DNA from: CAYVQE01 sp964633205 | GTDB lineage: Bacteria > Myxococcota > B64-G9 | Assembly: GCA_964633205.1 (NCBI GenBank) | Contig: CAZWFN010000165.1 | Coordinates: forward strand, 1-12,795 | DNA length: 12,795 bases | Direction of reading: 5' to 3' | Shown: in pieces, positions 6,765 to 12,795 of the stretch | How positions within the stretch are numbered: the stretch's first letter is position 1 | Layout of the letters: every line of letters starts with the position of its first letter | The notes under the pieces: generated by a model | Databases searched by the model: none | Told to the model about the DNA's origin: nothing | What the model saw: the letters and a program-made list of their open reading frames with translations, nothing else | Program-made: the position numbers and the translations under genes

Positions 6765-7040
6765 GACTCGACCTCCTGTGGCTCAGGACGCGGGCCGGGG
6801 GCCGGATCTGACACGGGCCGTCTCGGGACCACACCGCCGGATCGAGAGCCGGCCCGCACGGGCACGTATGCCGCGCGGGTGAAAAGAGGTGCCGGTCTGT
6901 TGGTCGCAGCTCTCGCACGCGCGGCTGCAGCAGCGGCGGTCGTGCGGGAACAAAGAACGGCCTGTCAGATCCGCGCCCGGGACTCGTCGAGCATGACAGG
7001 CGGCCGCAATAACGAGCAGGGCCGCTCGGAGGAGGACGCC
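6765..7040. promoter_or_regulatory. Divergent control region with an 11-bp dyad
   Basis: This 276-nt region lies between the leftward primase-cas1-cas2 operon and the rightward TPR-CSD gene. CGGATCTGACA at 6803-6813 recurs as its reverse complement at 6963-6973, placing one arm near each gene start. A related TGACAGG occurs at 6995-7001, inside the duplicated segment. The symmetry suits a shared operator that would co-regulate both transcription units, but no convincing -35/-10 pair could be picked out. Confidence 0.4.
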
Positions 7041-7253
7041 ATGGAGCAGGCCGAAGGGATCGAGAGCCAGACCGAGAGCGATCAGCGGCAGCAGCCGGCC
7101 ACCGAGCCGGAAGGCGCGCCGCCCACCACCCGACCCGCGGCGAGCATGACAGGCGGCAGCGATAAGGGGCAGGGCCGCTCGGAGGAGGAAGCCATGGAGC
7201 AGGCCGAACGGATCGAGAGCCAGACCGAGAGCGATCAGCGGCAGCAGCCGGCC
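6988..7253 (+). repeat. Tandem duplication carrying ribosome binding site and start codon
   Basis: About 113 nt at 6988-7100 recur at 7141-7253 with only about six differences, at a period of 153 nt (51 codons, in frame). Each copy holds GGAGGAGG, an ATG 5 nt later, and the coding stretch for MEQAE followed by IESQTESDQRQQPA. The gene therefore has two nearly equal initiation sites, at 7041 and 7194. Confidence 0.9.
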
Positions 7254-8762
7254 GCCACCGCCCGCCCGGCCGGCGACCGGGCCGCGGCCGAGCAGCGCGC
7301 CCGCGCACTCGAGCGCGAGGCCAAGGCGGCCCGCGGCGACGAGGCGCGGCAGCGCTGGACCGCGGCCAGCGAGCAGTGGTGGCGCTGCCTGCAGGCGGCG
7401 CCGGAGCACGGCTGGGCCCTGGCGCGCTACTTGACCTGCGGCCGCAAGGCCGGCTTCGACCCGGAGGCGCTGCTGCAGTCGGCCCCGGAGGCCATCGCCC
7501 GGCTGGGCGAGAACCGCTGGGTGTTGGCGGCGCTGGGCTGGGTGTGGCGCACGCTGGCGCGCGACCGGGCCGAGCGCGGCGACGGGCCGGGCGCGCTGAG
7601 CGCGGTGTTCCGCGCCCTGCGCAGTGCCCGCCAGGGCCGCGACCCGGGCGTGCTGCTGGCCTGCCTGGCCGCCGATCTCAACCGGGTGCTGGACGTGCTG
7701 CGCCAGCCGCGCAACCCCGACCGGGCCATGGGCCTGCAGGAGCTGGCGCGGCTGCTGCGCGAGAACGCGGCCCTGTTCCTGGAGCACCTGCCGGCCGAGC
7801 CCGACGGCCGCGGCCCGGTGCGCAGCGCCGCACTGGAGCGCTTCGGCTACCTGTGCCGCCGGGTGGGCGAGTCCACGGCCGACGAGGCGCTGCTCGAGGC
7901 CACCATGCAGCCGCTGGCCGAGCGCTACCCCGACAACCCCTGGTTCGCCGCCGCCCGGGTGCGCGCCGCGATCTGGCGCAACGCGCTGGACGAGGCCCGC
8001 CAGCGCGGCCGCGACGCGGCCGAACGGCTGGCCGACCACTGGGCCCTGGCCGCGGCCCGGGCCGAGGCCGAGCGGGACGCCCAGAACCCGGAGCGGGCCG
8101 ACAAGATCCTCACCCGCGCCTGCCTGGGCTCCACCCAGCCCTGGCCCTGGCGCGCGCTGGCCAAGCTGGCGATCGAGCGCGACCAGCCCGAGCGCGCCGC
8201 CCGCCTACTGGCCTGCGCCCTGGCCTTCCACGACCGCGAGGACCCGGGCAAGGTCTGGCGGCTGCACCTGCGCCGCGCCCAGGCGCTCGACACCATCGGC
8301 GACGCCGAGGCCGCCGCCCGCGAGACCTGGCTGGCGGCCGAGGCCCGCCGCCGGGCCGGTTGGAACGAGGGCCGCGAGCTCGAGGCCTGGTGCGCCGACC
8401 GCCGCGCGGCCTGGCGCCCCATCCTCGACCAGCTCGACGCCGCCCCGGCCGGCCAGGTGCGCCGCCGGGCCCTGGCCGGCTACCGCGAGCAGCTCACCGC
8501 CACCCGCCGCGAGCACGCCCGGCCGGCTGCGGTCACCCGCTACGACCCGGAGCGCGGCTTCGGCTTCGCCCAGCTCGAAGACGGCCGCCAGGCCTTCCTG
8601 CACCGCAGCGCCGTCCGCGACCGCACCGTCACCGCCGGCCAGCGGCTGCAGGTGGTGCTGGTGCGCTCCTTCGACCGCAAGAAGGAGCGTCTGGGCTGGA
8701 AGGTGGCCTGGTTCGAGCCGGCCGGCGCCGCCGGAAATGAAGGGCTGGTCGACTCCGACTGA
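7041..8762 (+). CDS. TPR-like helical protein with C-terminal cold-shock domain
   Basis: This protein has 573 residues from the ATG at 7041, or 522 from the equally well-placed ATG at 7194. The N-terminal part is a duplicated, charged, probably disordered stretch. Residues of about 80-490 are a long array of amphipathic helices with many Ala-, Trp- and Arg-rich repeats, like degenerate TPRs. The last part, about 494-560, is a cold-shock/S1-like OB fold. It has AAVTRYDPERGFGFAQ (RNP1-like GFGFAQ) and QAFLHRSAV (RNP2-like FLHRS), which bind single-stranded RNA or DNA. The gene is divergent from the primase-cas1-cas2 operon and shares its control region. A scaffold that brings nucleic acid to the primase or to Cas1-Cas2 is plausible but inferred. 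The frame is open far upstream, even across the antisense of the primase. That extension is a GC-rich shadow, and the strong ribosome binding site at 7028-7035 sets the start. Confidence 0.85.
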   Translation: MEQAEGIESQTESDQRQQPATEPEGAPPTTRPAASMTGGSDKGQGRSEEEAMEQAERIESQTESDQRQQPAATARPAGDRAAAEQRARALEREAKAARGDEARQRWTAASEQWWRCLQAAPEHGWALARYLTCGRKAGFDPEALLQSAPEAIARLGENRWVLAALGWVWRTLARDRAERGDGPGALSAVFRALRSARQGRDPGVLLACLAADLNRVLDVLRQPRNPDRAMGLQELARLLRENAALFLEHLPAEPDGRGPVRSAALERFGYLCRRVGESTADEALLEATMQPLAERYPDNPWFAAARVRAAIWRNALDEARQRGRDAAERLADHWALAAARAEAERDAQNPERADKILTRACLGSTQPWPWRALAKLAIERDQPERAARLLACALAFHDREDPGKVWRLHLRRAQALDTIGDAEAAARETWLAAEARRRAGWNEGRELEAWCADRRAAWRPILDQLDAAPAGQVRRRALAGYREQLTATRREHARPAAVTRYDPERGFGFAQLEDGRQAFLHRSAVRDRTVTAGQRLQVVLVRSFDRKKERLGWKVAWFEPAGAAGNEGLVDSD

Positions 8763-8828
8763 GCTGCAGAGAGGACTTCAGCCGCCGGCACCGGAGCAGC
8801 CGGCGGTCAACGCCATGAGGAGGCTGAA

Positions 8829-9023
8829 ATGGTTGACATCCGGTACAAGGATGGGGACAGGGAAATCGAGGCCGCGAACGTGTCCGCGGAAATCCTATGT
8901 GCTCTGGTCGGGGCGGGCCTCGCACTGGCCGGTGTCGTGGTGGGGGGCCTGCTGTCTCGCCCGGGCGCTCAGGCAGCGCTGACCGCGGCCGCCAAGGATG
9001 CGGCCCGCGGCCGGCTCGAATGA
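8829..9023 (+). CDS. Small single-pass membrane protein
   Basis: This 64-residue protein has a polar N-terminus (MVDIRYKDGDREIEAANV). One hydrophobic Gly/Ala/Val-rich segment, near residues 22-43, could span the membrane, and the short C-terminal tail is Ala/Arg-rich. The ATG has GAGGAGG 6 nt upstream, which supports translation. It follows the TPR-CSD gene after 66 nt on the same strand and is probably co-transcribed. I recognise no family. Its position beside an adaptation module makes a membrane-anchoring or toxin-like role imaginable, but nothing in the sequence shows it. Confidence 0.65.
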   Translation: MVDIRYKDGDREIEAANVSAEILCALVGAGLALAGVVVGGLLSRPGAQAALTAAAKDAARGRLE

Positions 9024-9029
9024 ACCCGT

Positions 9030-9057
9030 ATCGCCCCTGACGGATCGCCCCTGACGG
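9030..9057. repeat. 14-bp tandem duplication
   Basis: ATCGCCCCTGACGG occurs twice in a row, followed by a partial third copy (ATCGC). It lies in the 120-nt gap between the convergent 64-residue gene and the DUF1232 gene. The rest of that gap holds GC-rich inverted sequence near 9090-9112 without a T run, so no terminator is called. Confidence 0.8.
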
Positions 9058-9143
9058 ATCGCTGGCCGCGCCCAGGTCGGCCCAGCTTCTACCGGCCCCG
9101 GCCATGCCGGACGCTGCTGCCCATCGGCCTTCCAATAAAATGA

Positions 9144-9695
9144 CTACTTCTTTGTTCTTCGCGTTGTCTTTTTCGCCCTGGACCCTTTCTTGGGCCGTCT
9201 CTTCGAAGCTCTGGACTTCCCGCTGGTCGCCTGGAGCCCGGTCGACTTCGCCTTCAACTTATTATTCAGGCCCAAGCTGAACACCCTGGCCGCCATATCG
9301 CTGACTTCCTTGATGACCTGCAAGACGTCGTCATCCCCCGGCCAGTTGCGCTGCACGACCTCGGGCCGGGTCTGGTTGATCACGCTGTCGAGCACCATTG
9401 CGGTCAGCGCCATGTCATCCAGGTAGCCGATCGGCCCGAGGATGGCTTCCGGCAAGAGATCGACCGGAGAGATGAAATACGCGATAGTGCCGGCGATCTT
9501 CGCTTTTGCAGCGTTGGGCACTTCGGGGTCGACCATCAGCCGCACGAGCGTATAGAACAAGTCCGGTGCGAACAGCAAATAGTCGGCCCATTTGTGCTTG
9601 TGCCCCTTCTTCTCGTGCCAGTCCCGGATGCGCTTTCTCAGCTTGCGATAAAAATCCGCGTGCTCTTTCTCGTGCTTGCCTTTCTTGCCCGCCAT
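9144..9695 (-). CDS. DUF1232 (YkvA-like) protein with basic tail
   Basis: This 183-residue protein has a Lys/His-rich N-terminus followed by the DUF1232 core at about 60-110. The core motif is IAYFISPVDLLPEAILGPIGYLDDMA, quoted here in part as YFISPVDLLPE and GYLDDMA, and is the conserved signature of the family. The core is amphipathic and probably membrane-associated; the biochemical role of the family is not established. The last 40 residues are very basic (Lys/Arg with Ser/Thr) and could bind nucleic acid or acidic lipid. The ATG at 9695 follows GGGAGGT. It is the last gene of the leftward membrane operon, starting 20 nt after the previous stop. Its GC content is lower than that of the 411-residue gene upstream. 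Confidence 0.85.
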   Translation of the reverse strand: MAGKKGKHEKEHADFYRKLRKRIRDWHEKKGHKHKWADYLLFAPDLFYTLVRLMVDPEVPNAAKAKIAGTIAYFISPVDLLPEAILGPIGYLDDMALTAMVLDSVINQTRPEVVQRNWPGDDDVLQVIKEVSDMAARVFSLGLNNKLKAKSTGLQATSGKSRASKRRPKKGSRAKKTTRRTKK

Positions 9696-9715
9696 GAAAC
9701 ACCTCCCAGTTCACG

Positions 9716-10951
9716 TCAAGACCACAACGCCAAAGACCCAGGCCAGCCGCCCCGCAATGCCTCGCCCACCAGCTCCTCAAGCACGGCAGCGTCCAGCTCC
9801 GCCCGGCTGGCCCACCAGGCGCCTGGTTGCGGCTCCTCGCCATCGAGCAGTTCGTAGTACCGCTCGGGTGCGACCAGCAGCACCGCATCGCCGAGCCCGG
9901 CCAGGGACTCGTCCAGCCGCCGCAGGGCCGAAAGCGCCGGCGGGTCGACCAGGCGGAAGGCCGCCCGGTCGAGCTGCACCCGGGCCTCCAGGGCCAGGGC
10001 CACCCATTCCGCGGTCGGCTCGTCCGCGTCCAGCTCCGAAGCCTGCTCGAACACCAACGCCGCCCTCTCCAGCGCCCGGCGCCAGGGGCTTCCCTCCGCC
10101 AAAAATCCAACCGCAATATCGATCAAACGGCGCAGCGCCGCCGCATCGACCCGCTCCGCGGCCGCCAGCTCGCCGGCCCGCTCGGCCAGCCGCCGGGCGA
10201 GCTGCAGCGGGCTGGGCGCGATCGGCTCGAGCCGGATGCGCAAGCGGCCGCTGGCCTGGTCGCCGGGCAGCTCCACCGCGGTCTCGGCTTGCGCCACCGC
10301 GAGCGGCTCGCGCCCCGGCCAGCGCCAGAGCGTGCCGCCCGCGGCCGGCACGGCCTCCAGCCGCGCCCCGGGGCCCAGGTGCGGCAGGGCCAGGCGGAAC
10401 ACCGGCTCGGCGGACAGCTCCGGCGGGTAGGGCACGAAGGCCACCGCGTCCGCGGCAGCGTGCAGCCGGCGCTGGTAGGCCTCGCGCCACGGGCCGGGCT
10501 CGGCGACCCACCCGGCCAGCCGATCCGCCGCGGCCGCGCCCAGGCGCCGCTCGAACCAGGCGCCGAGCACGCGCTCCGGCTCCGCTGCTTTCAATGCAAC
10601 CGGATCGAGCCAGCGCTGCAGCAAGCGCCAGGGCAGCAGCTCGGCGCCCTGATCCGCGCTGCGCTGCTCGATCAGCGCCCCCAACGCCCAGCCGTCGGCC
10701 ATCTCCCGCACCGCCGGCTCGACTGCCGCCAGCCGGCGCTCGAGGCTGTCGGCGCAGCGCTGCGCCCAGGCCACCCCTTCCCCGGCCAGCCGCCGGGCGG
10801 TGCGCCGGGCCCGATCCAGCCGCTCGAGCTGCAACAGCCAGTCGGCACGCTCGCCGGGCGCCGCCGGCACCTCGGCTTCCATCACCAGCTCCAGGTGCTC
10901 GTCGAGATCGGCCGCCAGCTCGGCGCCGCACTCCGCAGCGACGCCGCTCAA
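9716..10951 (-). CDS. Hypothetical helical protein, 411 residues
   Basis: I recognise no family. The protein is Ala-, Leu-, Glu- and Arg-rich, mostly helical, with no signal peptide or membrane segment. Its composition suggests a soluble cytoplasmic scaffold. A more beta-like middle region near residues 180-260 has several Pro/Gly turns. I chose the TTG at 10951 because it overlaps the preceding gene's stop as TTGA, with GAGGT 6 nt upstream, a typical coupling arrangement. The frame remains open further upstream only as an antisense-like shadow of the 183-residue membrane gene. It sits third in the four-gene operon. The two membrane proteins before it and the DUF1232 protein after it suggest a role at the inner face of the membrane. 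Confidence 0.75.
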   Translation of the reverse strand: MSGVAAECGAELAADLDEHLELVMEAEVPAAPGERADWLLQLERLDRARRTARRLAGEGVAWAQRCADSLERRLAAVEPAVREMADGWALGALIEQRSADQGAELLPWRLLQRWLDPVALKAAEPERVLGAWFERRLGAAAADRLAGWVAEPGPWREAYQRRLHAAADAVAFVPYPPELSAEPVFRLALPHLGPGARLEAVPAAGGTLWRWPGREPLAVAQAETAVELPGDQASGRLRIRLEPIAPSPLQLARRLAERAGELAAAERVDAAALRRLIDIAVGFLAEGSPWRRALERAALVFEQASELDADEPTAEWVALALEARVQLDRAAFRLVDPPALSALRRLDESLAGLGDAVLLVAPERYYELLDGEEPQPGAWWASRAELDAAVLEELVGEALRGGWPGSLALWS

Positions 10952-11499
10952 TCCAGGACCTCGGTCACACCCAGCAGGAAGTCGGCCGAGACCACGTAGC
11001 CGATGGCCACCAGCAGCAGCGAGACGAACACCCCGGCCTTGACCTTGGCGAAGGCGGCCGCCCGCTCGGCCGGGGCAGCGTCGCTGGCGTGCTGGACGCG
11101 GCGGTAGCCCCAGAAGAAGTAGGTGATGTAGCCCAGCGCCAGCAGCAGCGGCAGCGAGGTGAAGGCCGCCATGGGCAAGGCGTCCCAGAAGTAAACGATG
11201 GCAACCAGGTGCAGCACCGCCACCAACCCGAAGCCGACGTCCAGCAACCGCAGGTAGGCCCGGCGCCAGCGATCGCTGCGCGCGAACCGGGCCCGCAGCC
11301 ACTCGGCGACGCGGTCGGAGACCAGGATCGCAAACAGCGTCCCAAAGGCGCCGAGCAGCACGAAGACCCCGCAACTGGCACGCACATTGCGCGACAGCTC
11401 GACCAGAGCCTCCTCGCGGCCGAACACGCTCTCGCAGCCCGAGAGCAAGAACGCCCCCAGCACCCCGGCCCCTATCCCCATCGCCCGCACCCAGCTCAT
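10948..11499 (-). CDS. Multi-pass membrane lipoprotein-like protein
   Basis: This 183-residue protein starts MSWVRAMGIGAGVLGAFLLSGC, a signal peptide with a clean lipobox LSGC (Cys22). About four hydrophobic segments follow: residues of about 43-60, 90-105, 112-130 and 158-180, separated by short Arg-rich loops. A lipid anchor combined with several membrane segments is unusual; the first segment may instead be an uncleaved helix. The ATG overlaps the previous stop as ATGA, and its own stop overlaps the next start as TTGA, so translation of the three genes is tightly coupled. I recognise no family. Confidence 0.78.
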   Translation of the reverse strand: MSWVRAMGIGAGVLGAFLLSGCESVFGREEALVELSRNVRASCGVFVLLGAFGTLFAILVSDRVAEWLRARFARSDRWRRAYLRLLDVGFGLVAVLHLVAIVYFWDALPMAAFTSLPLLLALGYITYFFWGYRRVQHASDAAPAERAAAFAKVKAGVFVSLLLVAIGYVVSADFLLGVTEVLD

Positions 11500-11717
11500 C
11501 GCCGCACCCGCACCTTCTTGCGCCCCTTGGGGCCGTCCAGGCGGACGCGGGCGATGAGCTTGCGGCCCATGGCGGCGGCCGAGATGGCGAAGGGCGCCAC
11601 GATCACACCCAAGAGAATGGGCCCACTCCACTCGACAGCGTTCTTGGCGCCCCAGCCCACGAAGACAGAGACCAGCAGCATGCACACAGCGAGAATTCCT
11701 TGAATGAGCAACGTCAT
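11496..11717 (-). CDS. Small two-helix membrane protein
   Basis: This 73-residue protein has two hydrophobic helices (about residues 3-22 and 33-50) and a strongly basic tail (RLDGPKGRKKVRVRR). The ATG at 11717 follows GGGAGG at 7 nt. It is the first gene of the leftward operon and overlaps the next by ATGA. The short, positively charged, membrane-spanning form resembles small holin-like or phage-shock-type peptides in general plan only. I cannot assign a family. Confidence 0.72.
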   Translation of the reverse strand: MTLLIQGILAVCMLLVSVFVGWGAKNAVEWSGPILLGVIVAPFAISAAAMGRKLIARVRLDGPKGRKKVRVRR

Positions 11718-11847
11718 GGCCGATCCTCCCAGTTTTCAGCACCGATCAACCAGCGACCAAAAACCACCAGCCGATCCAGCACCTCCCACTCTCGACCAAG
11801 AAGACGCCCCAACCCAAACAAGCTGACACCAAAAAACCACCAACCAA
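11718..11847. other. Low-complexity spacer region before the membrane operon
   Basis: These 130 bases are A- and C-rich on the plus strand. A loosely repeated segment (AAAAACCACCAGCCGATCC, and a similar one about 70 nt further on) runs into the degenerate last repeat of array 2. I see no clear promoter for the operon to its left. Expression by read-through from array 2 is therefore possible. Confidence 0.45.
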
Positions 11848-11960
11848 CAACCGATCCCTTCGAGTCGGGGTGGGTGCTGCTACTCGACGATTTGTATCAG
11901 GTCTGCGCCATCGGGACCGGTGTGTTTCAATCCCCATTGAGTCGGGGTGGGTGCTGCTAC
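11848..11960 (-). CRISPR. Leader-distal remnant of CRISPR array 2 (two repeats)
   Basis: The repeat at 11924-11960 differs from the array 2 repeat by one base. The repeat at 11848-11883 is badly decayed in its left half, with one base lost. Between them is a 40-nt spacer (11884-11923). The remnant is separated from the rest of the array by the lipoprotein gene, whose stop codon touches the repeat at 11960. Decay at this end fits transcription from the right. Confidence 0.9.
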
Positions 11961-12290
11961 TTAGTTTTCCATCTGATCAAATAGGCACATAAGCTCAAGA
12001 GGCTGATTATCGCGTAGACAAGAAGCTTCTAAAATGCGCTCGCTTACAGTAACGGCTGTATATGAGCACTGTAAATTTCCATCTCCCCAATTCCAGCGGG
12101 CCCACACGCATTCCGTGTGGAAATCCTTCGGCGTTTCGATGCCACACATGTCGCGCCACTCTACACAACTTGAGCAGAGATCCATGCACTCTGCATAATA
12201 TTCCGAGAAAAAGTCAAACTCTGCAGAGCCTCCACCAGCGCAAGCCCCACAAACCATCCCGACCAACACCAACATGATAATCTTCTTCAT
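11961..12290 (-). CDS. Cysteine-rich secreted lipoprotein inserted in CRISPR array 2
   Basis: This 109-residue protein has a signal peptide MKKIIMLVLVGMVCGAC, probably lipidated at Cys17, although a Cys at -3 is not typical of a lipobox. The mature part has eight Cys (for example ECMDLCSSC) with many acidic and aromatic residues, a plan typical of a disulfide-bonded extracytoplasmic domain. I know no matching family. AAGGAGA lies 7 nt before the ATG and the repeat begins 16 nt upstream. The TAA at 11961 is the first base triplet after a repeat. The gene therefore fills the place of a spacer and is transcribed in the crRNA direction. Its GC content is much lower than that of the chromosome around it, suggesting transfer. 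Cas6 cleavage of the flanking repeats would release a small mRNA. Confidence 0.8.
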   Translation of the reverse strand: MKKIIMLVLVGMVCGACAGGGSAEFDFFSEYYAECMDLCSSCVEWRDMCGIETPKDFHTECVWARWNWGDGNLQCSYTAVTVSERILEASCLRDNQPLELMCLFDQMEN

Positions 12291-12306
12291 ACCAAATCTC
12301 CTTTCG

Positions 12307-12795
12307 GCTTCAATCCTCTTTGAGTCGGGGTGGTGCTGCTACCTCCCGAGCGCAGCAAGGGTTCGTTCGCCGAGGCGGTGTTTCAATCCCCTTTGAGTCG
12401 GGGTGGGTGCTGCTACGGTTCTCAGCTTCCGCTCTCGCGATGATTCCGTGCGTGTTGGTTTCAATCCCCTTTGAGTCGGGGTGGGTGCTGCTACCTCCCT
12501 GGCCAAGCGGACCCGTGGGCTGCGTCGTGAGGCGTTTCAATCCCCTTTGAGTTGGGGTGGGTGCTGCTACTCTTATGCCGATTACGTGCTCAGCGCAAGA
12601 GATCAAGAGTTGTTTCAATCCCCTTTGAGTCGGGGTGGGTGCTGCTACAGGATTGGACCTTCCAGATCAAAAAGCCGTCCAAGGCGTTTCAATCCCCTTT
12701 GAGTCGGGGTGGGTGCTGCTACAGGGCCCGATTCTCCTACCTCGGGGCGGTGCATGGCGTTTCAATCCCCTTTGAGTCGGGGTGGGTGCTGCTAC
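12307..12795 (-). CRISPR. CRISPR array 2 (runs off the right edge)
   Basis: Repeats of 37 nt start at 12307 (degenerate, 36 nt), 12380, 12458, 12534 (one base changed), 12612, 12686 and 12759; the last ends at the final base of the window. Spacers are 36-41 nt. The repeat starts GTTTCAATCCCC and ends GGGTGCTGCTAC. It differs from array 1 at four positions, all outside the CCCC/GGGG stem and the ATTGAAAC handle. The crRNA strand is again the minus strand. The leader and any further repeats lie to the right of the window. Confidence 0.96.

Noticed and set aside
5115..7040. Upstream extension of the TPR-CSD frame, antisense to the primase
   Set aside because: It is a GC-rich shadow without domains. 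The primase on the other strand has clear catalytic motifs, and a strong ribosome binding site sets the start at 7041.
9060..9143. Bidirectional terminator between the convergent genes
   Set aside because: GC-rich inverted sequence is present, but neither strand has a T tract after it.
10952..11374. N-terminal extension of the 411-residue gene
   Set aside because: It lies entirely over the 183-residue membrane gene in another frame. The TTGA overlap with GAGGT gives a better start.
9676..11703. Plus-strand frames of 675 and 390 codons antisense to the membrane operon
   Set aside because: They are Pro/Arg/Ala low-complexity shadows. The minus-strand genes have signal peptides, overlaps and ribosome binding sites.

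Overview
This window looks like a CRISPR-Cas accessory island from a GC-rich bacterium, probably a proteobacterium. The GC-rich codon use, the strong GGAGG ribosome binding sites and the lipoprotein-type signal peptides suggest this, but no sequence here fixes the taxon. No interference effector (Cas10, Cas7, Cas5, Cas6) lies in the window. The CRISPR type is therefore inferred as type III from a CARF-domain gene at the left edge, the repeat structure and the primase-polymerase linked to Cas1-Cas2.

Layout, left to right. (1) 1-1293: a partial CARF-domain protein of the APE2256/Csm6-like kind and a small membrane or lipoprotein gene, both on the minus strand. (2) 1319-2944: CRISPR array 1, with 22 repeats of 37 nt and 21 spacers. 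The crRNA handle ATTGAAAC is on the minus strand, so transcription runs right to left. (3) 2945-3390: the leader of array 1, relatively AT-rich, with its own family of short repeats. (4) 3391-6764: the adaptation operon, transcribed leftward in the order primase-polymerase with TPR, cas1, cas2. The stop of the first gene abuts the start region of the second. (5) 6765-7040: a divergent control region with a widely spaced 11-bp dyad. (6) 7041-9023: a plus-strand pair, a TPR plus cold-shock-domain protein and a 64-residue membrane peptide. (7) 9144-11717: a leftward four-gene operon (two small membrane proteins, a 411-residue unknown, a DUF1232 protein) joined by ATGA and TTGA overlaps. (8) 11848-12795: CRISPR array 2, with a related but distinct repeat. 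It runs off the right edge and is interrupted by a cysteine-rich lipoprotein gene sitting in the place of a spacer.

How the parts may work together. Cas1, Cas2 and the primase-polymerase form a CRISPR-associated prim-pol (CAPP) adaptation module that faces the leader of array 1. The divergent TPR-cold-shock protein may be an RNA-binding partner. AEP primases and S1/CSD-like domains also occur together in the TOTE conflict systems, so this could be a split version of that pairing. Each array has a secreted or lipoprotein gene directly at or inside its leader-distal end, in the direction of pre-crRNA transcription and with no obvious promoter of its own. Array read-through could therefore express envelope proteins and the CARF gene. 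This array-coupled envelope protein arrangement and the overlapping adjacent spacers are the most unusual signals here.
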